A stretch of 64,000 bases of DNA, from the NCBI RefSeq assembly GCF_002356315.1, contig NZ_AP018164.1:2666001-2730000 (forward strand). Direction: 5' to 3'. Shown here one piece after another: positions 42,532-51,374 of the stretch; position 1 is the first letter of the stretch; the number at the start of each line of letters is the position of its first letter. A model generated the notes under the pieces. The model saw only the letters and a program-made list of their open reading frames with translations. It was not told where the DNA came from and did not search any database. The position numbers were made by a program, and so were the translations under genes. The DNA comes from Mycobacterium shigaense. GTDB taxonomy: Bacteria > Actinomycetota > Actinomycetes > Mycobacteriales > Mycobacteriaceae.

Positions 42532-43340
42532 TGGCCGACGATCTTTATCTCGGCTATCGCGGCGACGACGCGAGCACACCGTTCGGCAGGTTCTTCAAGC
42601 CCGAACTGGCCCCGCTGCCAGGACATGTCGTCGAGGCGCTGCACCACGGCCCGCAGGGCGGCATGGCACTGCTGGCATTCGAGGAGGCCGGGAGCATCGC
42701 CGACGAGGGCTATCAGCAGACCGAGAACGGCTACGGAGTGCTTGACGACGGCGGCTACCACGTCGCGGTGCGCACCGATATGCCCGGCGTCACCCCCGCG
42801 ATGTGGTCGTGGTGGTTCGGCTGGCACGGCTGCGACACCCGCCGGTACAAACTGTGGCATCCGCGCGCGCACCTGTCGGCGGCCTGGAAGGACGGTGACG
42901 ACGCGGGCCGTACCGGCGCCCAGCGCTACATCGGCCGCTGGTCGTTGATCAGCGAGTACATCGGTTCGTCAAAGCTCAACGGCGCAATCCAATTCGTGGA
43001 TCCGGCCGAGATGAACTGTCCGCCCGACAGCGATGGCGCAGTGGCCATCTGCGCCCGGCTGGGCGCCGCCGACGCCCCGGTGGACGTCGGCTGGTTTGTC
43101 CACCACGTCCGGTCGACCCGGGACGGGTCCGAGATGCGGTCGCGGTTCTGGATGGGCGGACCCTACATCTCGGTGCGCAAGGCGCCGGGCGTGGCGTCGC
43201 GGGCGGTGCGCCCCATCGCAGCACGGATACTCGGCAACGCGGAATCCGGAGCCCGCAATCTGCTGGTGCACTGCGCGCAGGAGATGAACCACCTGGCCGG
43301 CTTCCTGCCCGAGCTCCATGCGGCCTTCGGCGACGAGTAG
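42531..43340 (+). CDS. PhlG-like (DAPG hydrolase family) protein (Rv1775-like)
   Basis: A 269-residue protein of the 2,4-diacetylphloroglucinol hydrolase (PhlG) family, zinc enzymes that cleave a C-C bond next to a keto group on a phenolic ring. Family blocks are VTPAMWSWWFGWHGCDTRRYKLWHPRAH and the C-terminal HxxxE (HCAQE, His247 and Glu251), which matches the His/Glu zinc ligands of PhlG. RYIGRWSLISEYIGSSKLNGAIQFVDP lies between them. It is translationally coupled to the FAD oxidase (TGATG), suggesting oxidation then C-C hydrolysis of one substrate. Homologs in pathogenic mycobacteria have no known substrate. It is convergent with the DUF4407 gene. Confidence 0.8.
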   Translation: MADDLYLGYRGDDASTPFGRFFKPELAPLPGHVVEALHHGPQGGMALLAFEEAGSIADEGYQQTENGYGVLDDGGYHVAVRTDMPGVTPAMWSWWFGWHGCDTRRYKLWHPRAHLSAAWKDGDDAGRTGAQRYIGRWSLISEYIGSSKLNGAIQFVDPAEMNCPPDSDGAVAICARLGAADAPVDVGWFVHHVRSTRDGSEMRSRFWMGGPYISVRKAPGVASRAVRPIAARILGNAESGARNLLVHCAQEMNHLAGFLPELHAAFGDE

Positions 43341-43349
43341 AAGCCGCGA

Positions 43350-45128
43350 CTATTTCCCGGGCGGTAGCTGCCGCGGGCCTTCGGGTGCGTGAATTTCGCG
43401 GGGCCCGTCCCGTTGCGTCAGCTCTCGCGAGCCGCCGCCGTCCGCCAGCGAGAGCTCGTCGGCGCCGGTCGATGGCAACGACGGGCGGCGTCCGCGGCTG
43501 CTGCTCACCCGGTGGTGGGCCCGCACATAGCCGTCGTCCGAGGCAGGGTGGTCAACCGGAGCGGACCGGCGCGGACTCGGCTCGGCGGCCTCCGAGCTTT
43601 CGGCGTCGATCGTGACCCGGTGGGTCCGCCTGAGCGAAAACGTAATCTCCTCAACCTCTTCGAAGACCTGACGCGCGGCCCGCAGCGGCTGCGTGGTGGT
43701 GTCGATCACCCGTGCGACGAACGGCGGCACCAGTGGCCGGATCCAGCGGGCCGCCGCCTTGGTCGCGTCCTGAATCGACGGGATCAGCGGCGCGGCCGGC
43801 TGCGCGTGCGGTTCGACCTCCCCGCGCGGCGCGGCTGGCGCGGGCAAGTTGGGCGTGATCTCCGGGGCCGCCGCGTCGGCGTCCAGTGCGGCGGAAGGCA
43901 ATTGCGTGATGGCCCGGCTCGCCGCCTCGGCCTCGGCGGCGATCGGCAAGTAGACCTCGTCGGCCGCGCGGGCGAACGCGCGCTGCGACGTCGCCTGCGC
44001 CGGGGCTTCAAGGGCCGCGGTGACCCGGCGGCGTTGCTGTTCCCGGTCGATTTCGGTCTGCGCCTCGATGGCCAGGCGGGCCTGGGTGAGTTGGTGCTCG
44101 GCCCAGAGCATTTCGGCCTCGCGGCGAACTTCGGCCCGTTTGATCGCGATCGCGGTGTCGGCATCGAGTTGGGCCCGTTCGCGCTGCGCACGATCCGTGG
44201 CACGGCGATCGTGGGTGGTCTCGCCGCGCCACCGGCGCAGGATCAACGGCAGCAGGTAGACCAGCACGCTAGCGGCGATGGTCAGTAGCCGTAGCGTCAG
44301 TGCCCCGCCGCTGGCCAGCGTGACGTCGTTCATCGCGACCCAACGGGCGCCGAGGCCCGCCCCGGTCGTCGCGAGCGCGCTGCGGCGCGCGTCGCTGACC
44401 GCCTGCTCCCGGTGGGCGACCGTTGCGTCCAGCTCGGGTGCCTGCCGGTCGCGCGCGGCCAGCGCATTGGCCAACTCGCGCTGGGCATCGCTGAGAAGGT
44501 CGTTGGCCGTGTGTGTTTCGGGTCCTGCGCCAGGGACGCCGGTGATGCGGGTTTGCGGGCAAGCCGGGGTCGGGTTGTACTCACAGCGCGCGACGATGAG
44601 CGCCTTGTCCTGGTTCGCCCGAGCCTGCTCGACGGCGGCGTCCAGGCCGCTGCGGGCGTCCCGTGCCTGCTGCAGCGCCCCCGACGCCTGGGCGACCGCG
44701 GGCGTCGCGTCGGCGGCGCGCAGGGCGCGTTCGTCGAGGCGGCGATCGATCGCCCCGGAAAACACGACGAGTGCGGCGAGCTCGCCGACGATCACGCCGA
44801 CCGCCACCGCGACGGCCGCGCGCCCGGCGGTGCCCGCCCATCCGCGGTCCGACCCGCCGATGATGCCGCGTATCACGGCCCCCACCAGCAGCCCCAGTAC
44901 CAGCGTCGCCGGGACGACGGCAAAGGGGGACCAGCGCGTCGCCTCGCTCACCGCCGCGGCGGCGACAAGCCACGCCAGGACGGCACCCAGCAGCACCACG
45001 GCGCCGGCAACGGCGTGGCTGGACCGCTCGTGCCGCTCACCGAGTTCGCCCCAGTGGCCGCCGCCGAGCCAAGCGAGAATTCCACCGACGCCGGACCGGC
45101 GCGGCTCTGTCACATCGTGGGCGCTCAT
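43350..45128 (-). CDS. DUF4407-like membrane protein (Rv1779c-like)
   Basis: A 592-residue membrane protein. Three hydrophobic segments lie near the N-terminus (HAVAGAVVLLGAVLAWLVAAA, FAVVPATLVLGLLVGAVIRGI, AAVAVAVGVIVGELAALVVF). A helical, Ala/Arg/Gln-rich extracytoplasmic loop with a Cys pair (CEYNPTPAC) follows, then another membrane segment (LRLLTIAASVLVYLLPLIL). A long charged coiled-coil stretch (RAQRERAQLDADTAIAIKRAEVRREAEMLWAEHQ) leads to a Pro-rich, disordered tail. This is the DUF4407 layout. Size and position before the Rv1780- and malQ-like genes agree with M. tuberculosis Rv1779c. Function is unknown; the layout suggests an envelope scaffold or sensor. Confidence 0.8.
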   Translation of the reverse strand: MSAHDVTEPRRSGVGGILAWLGGGHWGELGERHERSSHAVAGAVVLLGAVLAWLVAAAAVSEATRWSPFAVVPATLVLGLLVGAVIRGIIGGSDRGWAGTAGRAAVAVAVGVIVGELAALVVFSGAIDRRLDERALRAADATPAVAQASGALQQARDARSGLDAAVEQARANQDKALIVARCEYNPTPACPQTRITGVPGAGPETHTANDLLSDAQRELANALAARDRQAPELDATVAHREQAVSDARRSALATTGAGLGARWVAMNDVTLASGGALTLRLLTIAASVLVYLLPLILRRWRGETTHDRRATDRAQRERAQLDADTAIAIKRAEVRREAEMLWAEHQLTQARLAIEAQTEIDREQQRRRVTAALEAPAQATSQRAFARAADEVYLPIAAEAEAASRAITQLPSAALDADAAAPEITPNLPAPAAPRGEVEPHAQPAAPLIPSIQDATKAAARWIRPLVPPFVARVIDTTTQPLRAARQVFEEVEEITFSLRRTHRVTIDAESSEAAEPSPRRSAPVDHPASDDGYVRAHHRVSSSRGRRPSLPSTGADELSLADGGGSRELTQRDGPREIHAPEGPRQLPPGK

Positions 45129-45347
45129 CAGACCCCCAACACCTCTACCTCACCAAGCCTCCCAGGCCACCGACCGACACACCGAATCGGCGTGCGGGCC
45201 TGTGGTGGGGTTCACAACGGGCCAGACGACATTGTCGTGAATTGCTCACGTGCAAGTGGCCTACCAGCGCGTATCCGAACGTGAAATTCCCGCGACGCGG
45301 GCAGATCAACGGTGTTTCGGGCAGGTGACGTGAGACGGTATAAGCCT

Positions 45348-45905
45348 ATGCAAAACCACGAGTATGTCACCTACGAGGACTTCGGCCGCAGATTCTTCGA
45401 GATCGCCGTGACCCCGGAACGGGTCGCCGCGGCATTCGCCGACATCGCCGGCAACGAGTTCGCCATGGAGCCGATCGCCCAGGGCCCGGGCGGAATTGCC
45501 AAGGTCAGCGCGAACGTCAAGATCCACGACCCGCGAGTGACGCGGCGGCTGGGTGACAGCATCACATTCGTCATCCACATTCCCCTGTCCATCGACTTGC
45601 TGCTCGACTTGCGTCTCGACAAACAGCGGTTCGTCGTGTCGGGGGACATCTCGTTGCGTGCCACCGCGCGGGCGGCCGAGCCGCTGCTGCTGATCGTCGA
45701 CGTCGCCAAGCCACGCCCGTCGGATATCACCGTCAACGTGTCATCGAAGTCTTTCCGCGGCGAGGTGCTCCGGATTCTGGCCGGGGTCGACGGTGAGATC
45801 AGGCGATTCGTCGCCCAGTACGTCGCCGACGAAATCGACGCGCCCCATGCGCAAGCGGCGCAGGTCATCGATGTCGCCGAGCGGCTGAACGAGGCCTGGC
45901 CATAG
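45348..45905 (+). CDS. Conserved hypothetical protein (Rv1780-like)
   Basis: A 185-residue protein starting MQNHEYVTYEDFGRRFFEIAVTPERVAAAF. The core has an SRPBCC-like or lipid-binding-like strand pattern (GIAKVSANVKIHDPRVTRRLGDSITFVIHIPLSIDLLLDLRLDKQRFVVSGDISL) and a C-terminal helix ILAGVDGEIRRFVAQYVADEI. No catalytic motif is seen. Position between the DUF4407 gene and malQ, and length close to the 187 residues I recall for Rv1780, support orthology. The function is unknown. ATG 45348 was preferred over the upstream GTG at 45312. Confidence 0.75.
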   Translation: MQNHEYVTYEDFGRRFFEIAVTPERVAAAFADIAGNEFAMEPIAQGPGGIAKVSANVKIHDPRVTRRLGDSITFVIHIPLSIDLLLDLRLDKQRFVVSGDISLRATARAAEPLLLIVDVAKPRPSDITVNVSSKSFRGEVLRILAGVDGEIRRFVAQYVADEIDAPHAQAAQVIDVAERLNEAWP

Positions 45906-46046
45906 CGGCCGGCGGGGTCCCGGCGCGTTTATCGGTACCCGGTGGCCGGGTATGTACTCCCGGCATGGGGCTGCGGCGCCGCGCCGCATGCGTTCCCGGC
46001 CGCACTGCCGGCGAGATCGTCACCGTCTCACGAGGAGAGCCCGGCC

Positions 46047-46475
46047 TTGGCACAAGTGAATGTTGCGACGTCATCGAAAATGCCTCCCGAGGCCGCCTGG
46101 AAGTTGGCCTCCGACCTGAGCCGCTTCGACGAATGGATGACGATCTTCGGCGGATGGCGCGGCCCCGTTCCGTCCACCATCGAGGAAGGTTCCGAGGTCT
46201 GCTCGTGCGTGCGGGTCAAGGGTTTCCGCAACCTCGTGCACTGGACCGTGACGCGCTACGACGAGCCGAAATCCATTGAGCTGCAAGGCCGCGGCCGCGG
46301 CGGCATCCGGATCACCGTGTCGATGAAAGTCGCCGACGAGCAACCCGGGTCGACGTTTCATCTGACCGCCGATCTCAAGGGCGGCGTGCTCAGCGGTCCC
46401 GTCGGGACGGTGGTCGCCAGGGTGCTGCGCTCCGATGTGCGCAACTCGGTCAACAACCTCGCTGCGCTGCAATAA
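46047..46475 (+). CDS. SRPBCC (START-like) family protein
   Basis: A 142-residue polyketide-cyclase/START-like protein. It begins AQVNVATSSKMPPEAAWKLASDLSRFDEWMTIFGGWRG, with SEVCSCVRVKGFRNLVHWTVTRYDEPKSIELQGRGRGGIRITVSMKV in the strands and the C-terminal helix GTVVARVLRSDVRNSVNNLAALQ. These small proteins bind hydrophobic ligands; in M. tuberculosis the Rv0854 group is similar. The start is a TTG at 46047 with GAGGAG ~10 nt upstream, because upstream sequence in the frame is not SRPBCC-like. It is not part of the Rv1780-malQ order in M. tuberculosis, so it is an insertion in this lineage or a loss there. Confidence 0.75.
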   Translation: MAQVNVATSSKMPPEAAWKLASDLSRFDEWMTIFGGWRGPVPSTIEEGSEVCSCVRVKGFRNLVHWTVTRYDEPKSIELQGRGRGGIRITVSMKVADEQPGSTFHLTADLKGGVLSGPVGTVVARVLRSDVRNSVNNLAALQ

Positions 46476-46485
46476 CGTCCCCGAG

Positions 46486-46787
46486 TCAGCGCGCCGGGTG
46501 GCTGGCGAACCATTCCCGTTCGGCCTGGCGAATCCGCCTGCGGTCCATGCCGATCCAGTCCAGGCCCGCGCCGAATGCCAACAGGGCGACGATGGCGGAA
46601 TACCGATGCCGACTTCTCCGAATGCGAAATTGGCTACGCAGACCACCAACGTCAGGGCACCCGTGCGGCCGACGGCAAGCCGCGGCGTCCAGCGTGATTC
46701 CAGCGTTCGGTCGGCATCGGTTCGGGTAGTCCGGTCACGATCGACATCGTCGCGCGACTCGTGCCGCATGAGCTTGCCCTCCGCCAT
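46486..46787 (-). pseudogene. Small 2TM-type membrane protein with a probable frameshift
   Basis: The minus-strand start MAEGKLMRHESRDDVDRD leads to TGALTLVVCVANFAFGEVGIGIP, a first membrane segment. Near 46595 the continuing membrane protein moves to the next frame: AIVALLAFGAGLDWIGMDRRRIRQAEREWFASHPAR with TGA at 46486-46488. The second segment and the RRIRQAEREW tail are typical of small 2TM-domain proteins in mycobacteria. One missing base would join the halves into ~100 residues. It may be a pseudogene or a sequencing error. No other product is supported in this gap. Confidence 0.55.
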
Positions 46788-46875
46788 CGCTCTCGACCCG
46801 GCCAACCGGCCCGCATTCCCCATTTTCATCAGCTACCCGAAACACCGTTCTAGGAAAGGACTTCGGCGCAAGCGA

Positions 46876-47346
46876 TCAGAACCGGTCGTGAGGCCGCAAT
46901 CGGCGGACCGGGCGGGTCTCGATGGCATTGATGGTCAGCGCCCGCCGACTGATTCGCCAGCCGGCCGCGGTCAGCTCGTACGCGTCGTCGTAGCACAGAT
47001 GCCACGCCACGTCGACCACCTCGTCCGCGCGCTGGGTCCAGTGATGAGCGATGCACGCGATGCGTCCCCGCGCGGTGCCGGCCACGGCGCCGTCGTCGTA
47101 CACCTCGCCGACAATCGCGTGTTCGGTGCGCGGTACGGCCGCGACCGCGGCGACGGCCTCGGCGATGGCCGGTCCGCCCCGGTGGACCTGGATCGGCTCC
47201 AGCGCGGCCGGGGGATCGGGCAGCTCTAAGGTGGCATCGCCGGTGAAAAGCGCAACCACGCAATCGAATTGGCGATCGTCGACGCCGGCGGCGTACCGGT
47301 GCACCAGATCGCGCAGCGCGGCCCGGTCATTCGCCGTCAGCGTCAT
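46876..47346 (-). CDS. SnoaL/NTF2-like protein
   Basis: A 156-residue SnoaL-like polyketide-cyclase/NTF2-fold protein. ALRDLVHRYAAGVDDRQFDCVVALFTGDATLELP is the hallmark N-terminal helix-strand segment. HRGGPAIAEAVAAVAAVPRTEHAIVGEVYDDGAVAGTARGRIACIAHHW follows, then AWHLCYDDAYELTAAGWRISRRALTINAIETR. Many such proteins are lyases, isomerases or ketosteroid-isomerase relatives of unknown substrate. The ATG at 47346 lies 6 nt after the malQ stop on the same strand, so it is co-transcribed with malQ. This gene is an addition relative to the M. tuberculosis order as I recall it. Confidence 0.8.
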   Translation of the reverse strand: MTLTANDRAALRDLVHRYAAGVDDRQFDCVVALFTGDATLELPDPPAALEPIQVHRGGPAIAEAVAAVAAVPRTEHAIVGEVYDDGAVAGTARGRIACIAHHWTQRADEVVDVAWHLCYDDAYELTAAGWRISRRALTINAIETRPVRRLRPHDRF

Positions 47347-47351
47347 CGACT

Positions 47352-49514
47352 TCAGCTTTTGCTCGGCGGCGCCAGCGCGGCACGTACCGCCTCGGCGAGG
47401 GTCGCGGCACGACGATCGGTGAACACGTCCTCCAGCATGACCGGCCGGCCGTCGGGCCCCGTCAGCGGAACCCGCCAGTTGGGATATTCGTCGGTGGTGC
47501 CGGGCTGATTCTGGGTGCGACGATCGCCGACCGCGTCGACCAACGCCACCCCCAGCAGCCGCGACGGCGTCCGACCCAGGTATCGGTACAGGGCGAGGAC
47601 AACCTGTTCGGGATCGTCCGTACCGTCGGACAGCAGTCCGACCCGCCGCAGCTCGGCCATCCAGGCCGCCAGCTCGGCCCGGTCGGACCGAAGTTCCTCG
47701 GCGACCGGGCGGGTCAGCAATCCCAGCTCCTCGCGCAGCCGCACGTGATCGCCGGCAATGTAGCCGGCCGTGGGCGGCAGATCGTGCGTGGTGACCGACG
47801 ACAGGCAGTACTCGCGCCAGCGCTCCGCACGGAGCGGAGCTCCGCCGGCACTCGGGTCGTCGCGGTCCAGCTCGAACCACAGGATCGAGGTGCCCAACAG
47901 GCCACGTAATAAGAGGTAGTCGCGCACCCACGGCTCGACGGTGCCCAAGTCCTCGCCCACCACCAGCGCGCCCGCGCGGTGGGCCTCCAGCGCGACGATC
48001 CCGATCAACGCCTCGTGGTCGTAACGCACATAGGTGCCCTGGGTCGGCGGCGCACCCTCGGGAATCCACCACAGCCGGAACAACCCGATGATGTGGTCGA
48101 TGCGCACACCGCCGGCATGGCGCAGCACCGCCCGGATCAGCGCCCGGAACGGGCGGTACTCCTCTTCCTCCAGCCGATCGGGACGCCACGGCGGCTGTGA
48201 CCAGTCCTGGCCGAGCTGATTGAACTCGTCCGGTGGCGCGCCCGCGGTCACACCCAATGCCAGCACATCCTGCAGGGCCCACGCGTCGGCCCCGGTGGGA
48301 TGCACCCCGACGGCCAGGTCGTGCATGATGCCCAACGACATGCCAGCCCGTATGGCCTGCGACTGCGCCGCGGCGAGTTGTTCGTCGAGCTGCCACTGCA
48401 TCCACCGATGGAAGTCCACTGTTTTCGGGTGTTTCTTGACGAACTTCGCGACGCCGGGGGCCCCCGGATGTTGCAGGGACTTCGGCCAGCGGCGCCAGTC
48501 GCCGCCGTACTCCTCGGCCAGCGCGCACCACGTCGCGAAGTCCTCGAGGGCGGAGCCCTCCCGGTCCAGGAAAGCGGTGTAAGCCAGTTCCCGCCCCGCC
48601 GATCGGGGCACCTGGTGCAGCAGCTCGAGCGCCTCCCGCTTCGCGGCCCATGCGCTGTCGCGGTCGATAGCGTGGAGCTTGCCGGCCCGATGCTGCACCT
48701 CCGACCGCAACCGTCGCAACCGGCCCCGTTTGACCAGGCCGGCGAATTCGGGGATCGCCTCGACACGGAGATAAATCGGGTTGAAGAAACGCCGCGATGT
48801 CGGCAGGTACGGCGACGGCTCCAGGCGACCGGTCGGCCCGGAAGACCCAGCCGCGTGCAGAGGATTGACCGCCAGGTAATCGGCACCGTGCCGGGATGCC
48901 GACCACACCGCCAGGTCAGTCAGATCGGTCAAATCGCCGATGCCCCAGGATTCGCGGGAGCGCACGCTGTAGAGCTGGGCGGCCAGGCCCCACGCCCGCC
49001 GCGCGCCGAGCTGTTCGGGCAGCCCCAGCCAGTCCGGGGTGATGATCAGCGCGGTACTGATCTCCGACCCGCCGGACCGCAGATGCACGCGGTGGTAGCC
49101 CAATGGCAGATCGCCCGGGACGACAAAGGTGGCCTCACCGATCCAGCGGCCGTTCAGGTCGAATGGCGGGGTGAAGTTGTCGACCTGATGCACACCGCCG
49201 CGCACCGTTCCATCTTCCAGTTGCAACCACACCTCGGCAGGGTCGCCGTGCGTCACATGAACCCAGAACCGGATCTGCTCGCCGGTGCGCCCGACGATGG
49301 TCGCCGGCAGCCGGCGCGCCCAGTACGACCGCAGTCGCGCGGTGAGCGCGACGTTGCGCTCCTGCTCGGTGCCGGCCGCGACGCCCAGCGCGGCGAGCAC
49401 GGCGACCAGCGTGGACGCGGCGACCGGCACCTGCCGCCCGGTCCAGTCCTCATACCGGGTGGCGATGCCGAACCGGTTGGCAAGTTCGACCAGCGACGGG
49501 GCGAGCTCAGTCAT
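47352..49514 (-). CDS. malQ: 4-alpha-glucanotransferase (amylomaltase, GH77)
   Basis: A 720-residue GH77 enzyme. The catalytic (beta/alpha)8 barrel carries WGIGDLTDLTDLAVWSASRHGADYLAVNPLHA, HAGGVRIDHIIGLFRLWWIPEG with the Asp nucleophile region, VVGEDLGTVEPWVRDYL with the acid/base Glu, and TTHDLPPTAGYIAGDH. The N-terminal extension (residues 1-~190) is a beta-sandwich-like module common in actinobacterial MalQ. It disproportionates maltodextrins in glycogen and capsular glucan metabolism. ATG 49514 starts MTELAPSLVELANRFGIATRYEDW; the frame extends 21 Arg-rich codons upstream. As in M. tuberculosis (Rv1781c) it lies directly upstream of, and divergent from, eccB5. Confidence 0.92.
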   Translation of the reverse strand: MTELAPSLVELANRFGIATRYEDWTGRQVPVAASTLVAVLAALGVAAGTEQERNVALTARLRSYWARRLPATIVGRTGEQIRFWVHVTHGDPAEVWLQLEDGTVRGGVHQVDNFTPPFDLNGRWIGEATFVVPGDLPLGYHRVHLRSGGSEISTALIITPDWLGLPEQLGARRAWGLAAQLYSVRSRESWGIGDLTDLTDLAVWSASRHGADYLAVNPLHAAGSSGPTGRLEPSPYLPTSRRFFNPIYLRVEAIPEFAGLVKRGRLRRLRSEVQHRAGKLHAIDRDSAWAAKREALELLHQVPRSAGRELAYTAFLDREGSALEDFATWCALAEEYGGDWRRWPKSLQHPGAPGVAKFVKKHPKTVDFHRWMQWQLDEQLAAAQSQAIRAGMSLGIMHDLAVGVHPTGADAWALQDVLALGVTAGAPPDEFNQLGQDWSQPPWRPDRLEEEEYRPFRALIRAVLRHAGGVRIDHIIGLFRLWWIPEGAPPTQGTYVRYDHEALIGIVALEAHRAGALVVGEDLGTVEPWVRDYLLLRGLLGTSILWFELDRDDPSAGGAPLRAERWREYCLSSVTTHDLPPTAGYIAGDHVRLREELGLLTRPVAEELRSDRAELAAWMAELRRVGLLSDGTDDPEQVVLALYRYLGRTPSRLLGVALVDAVGDRRTQNQPGTTDEYPNWRVPLTGPDGRPVMLEDVFTDRRAATLAEAVRAALAPPSKS

Positions 49515-49856
49515 GCCGCCCATCTTGCTGCCAGCGCCCCGCCGGCGCCGAGCGGGCCGGGACACGCAGGGGAGCATCCCGCAAGCGGCAAGCGTTCGGC
49601 AGGACGAGCACGCGTCGCGCCGCTACCATTCTCATAGGAATGCGAGGATTCTGGCCGGGGGATGTGGTGGGGCGTACGAAAAGTGACTGTTCAGTGATGG
49701 CCGCCACTGGATATGCCGGGTGCTACACCGATGACTCCAGCATGACCGGATTCAAAGCACCGCGTGGCGAGGTCATTGCGGGTGCCTTACGGTTAGCGAT
49801 GTGATCTGCGCACTGGGCTGTATCCAGGCGTTTTAACGGACCGGACGGTGGATTAA
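49515..49856. other. malQ-eccB5 divergent intergenic region
   Basis: About 340 nt that must contain the promoters of malQ and of the ESX-5 genes. A 35-codon open frame (ATG 49697 to TGA 49804) is present but has no recognisable protein or clear ribosome-binding site. No inverted repeat longer than 6 bp stood out. Confidence 0.45.
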
Positions 49857-51374
49857 GTGGCGGAAGAAAGTCGCGGGCAGCGCGGTACGGGTTACGGCCT
49901 CGGGCTGTCTACGCGCACCCAGGTGACGGGCTATCAATTCCTTGCCCGGCGAACGTCGATGGCGTTGACCCGCTGGCGGGTCCGCATGGAGGTCGAGCCC
50001 GGCCGGCGTCAAACGCTGGCCATCGTGGCGTCGGTTTCCGCCGCCGTGGTCATCTGCCTGGGCGCGCTGCTGTACTCGTTCATCAGCCCGTCGGGCCAGA
50101 TCAACGAGTCGCCGATCATCGCCGACCGCGACTCCGGCGCGCTGTACGTACGGGTCGGCGACAAGCTGTACCCCGCCCTGAACCTGGCGTCCGCGCGGCT
50201 GATCACCGGCCGGCCGGACAACCCGCACCTGGTCCGGTCCGCCCAGATCGCCAGCCTGCCCCGTGGGCCGATGGTGGGGATTCCGGGCGCACCCTCGAAT
50301 TTCAAGCCCGCGACCCCGGCCTCGTCGTCGTGGCTGGTGTGCGACTCCGTCGCCTCGACCGGGACCGGGTCACCGTCCGGCGTGACGGTGACGGTGATCG
50401 ACGGCACCCCGGACCTCGGCAGCCGCCGTCGGGTGCTGAACGGGTCGGACGCGGTGGTGCTGAGCTACTCCGGTGACACCTGGGTGATCCGGCAGGGGCG
50501 CCGGTCGCGCATCGACGCCGCGAACCGGTCGGTGCTGCTCCCACTGGGATTGACCCCTGAACAAGTCAGCCTGGCAAAGCCGATGAGCCGCGCGCTGTTC
50601 GACGCGCTGCCGGTCGGGCCGGAGCTGACGGTGCCCGAGGCGCCCAACGCGGGTGCGCCGGCGACGTTCCCCGGTGCCCCGGGACCCATCGGCACGATCA
50701 TCGTGACCCCGCAAATCAGTGGGCCGCAACAGTATTCGCTGGTGTTGGCGGACGGGGTGCAGACGCTGCCGCCGCTGGTCGCCCAGATCATGCAGAACGC
50801 CGGCGGCCCGAACAACTCCCGGCCGGTGACCGTGGAACCCTCCGCGCTGGCCAAAATGCCGGTGGTCAACAAGCTGGACCTGTCGTCGTACCCGGACAAC
50901 CCGTTGAACGTGATGGACATGCGGGACAACCCGGCAACCTGCTGGTGGTGGGAGAAGACCTCCGGCGAGAACCGCGCCCGCGTCGAGATCGTGTCCGGCC
51001 CGACGATCCCCGTCGCTCAGAACAACATGGGCAAAGTGGTGTCGCTGGTCAAGGCCGACACGACCGGCCGGGAAGCCGACCAGGTCTACTTCGGGCCCAA
51101 CTTCGCCAACTTCGTGGCCGTGACCGGAAACGATCCGGGCGCCAAAACGACCGAATCGCTATGGTGGCTCACGGATGCGGGTGCCCGCTTCGGCGTGGAC
51201 GACACCCGCGACGTGCGTGAGGCGCTGGGCTTGAAGACCGACGCGAGCCTGGCGCCGTGGGTGGCGCTGCGCCTGCTCCCGCAAGGCCCGACGCTGTCGC
51301 GCGCGGACGCGCTGGTGGAGCACGACACCCTACCGATGGACATGTCCCCTGCAGAGTTGGTGGTACCCAAGTGA
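49857..51374 (+). CDS. eccB5: ESX-5 type VII secretion system membrane protein EccB5
   Basis: A 505-residue ESX core protein. A short cytoplasmic N-terminus with LSTRTQVTGYQFLARRTSMALTRWRVRME is followed by one membrane segment (about residues 54-75, LAIVASVSAAVVICLGALLY) and a large periplasmic domain with the R-repeat fold. QINESPIIADRDSGALYVRVGDKLYPALNLASARLITG is its start, and a Cys pair (LVCDSVAS and NPATCWWWE) probably forms the fold's disulfide. EccB forms the ESX membrane complex with EccC, EccD and EccE. GTG 49857 gives the usual EccB5 start. The stop overlaps the eccC5 GTG (GTGA), so the two are co-translated. Confidence 0.95.
   Translation: MAEESRGQRGTGYGLGLSTRTQVTGYQFLARRTSMALTRWRVRMEVEPGRRQTLAIVASVSAAVVICLGALLYSFISPSGQINESPIIADRDSGALYVRVGDKLYPALNLASARLITGRPDNPHLVRSAQIASLPRGPMVGIPGAPSNFKPATPASSSWLVCDSVASTGTGSPSGVTVTVIDGTPDLGSRRRVLNGSDAVVLSYSGDTWVIRQGRRSRIDAANRSVLLPLGLTPEQVSLAKPMSRALFDALPVGPELTVPEAPNAGAPATFPGAPGPIGTIIVTPQISGPQQYSLVLADGVQTLPPLVAQIMQNAGGPNNSRPVTVEPSALAKMPVVNKLDLSSYPDNPLNVMDMRDNPATCWWWEKTSGENRARVEIVSGPTIPVAQNNMGKVVSLVKADTTGREADQVYFGPNFANFVAVTGNDPGAKTTESLWWLTDAGARFGVDDTRDVREALGLKTDASLAPWVALRLLPQGPTLSRADALVEHDTLPMDMSPAELVVPK

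Noticed and set aside
41577..43340. A 587-codon frame covering much of the FAD oxidase and all of the PhlG-like gene
   Set aside because: The first two-thirds is an Arg-rich out-of-frame reading of the FAD oxidase gene. Only the part from ATG 42531 is real.
46876..48906. A long minus-strand frame (676 codons) overlapping malQ
   Set aside because: It is an Arg/Gly/Pro-rich shadow of malQ, except for the last 156 codons, which are the SnoaL-like gene starting at 47346.
49697..49804. A 35-codon frame between malQ and eccB5
   Set aside because: No recognisable sequence and no good ribosome-binding site; such frames are expected by chance.
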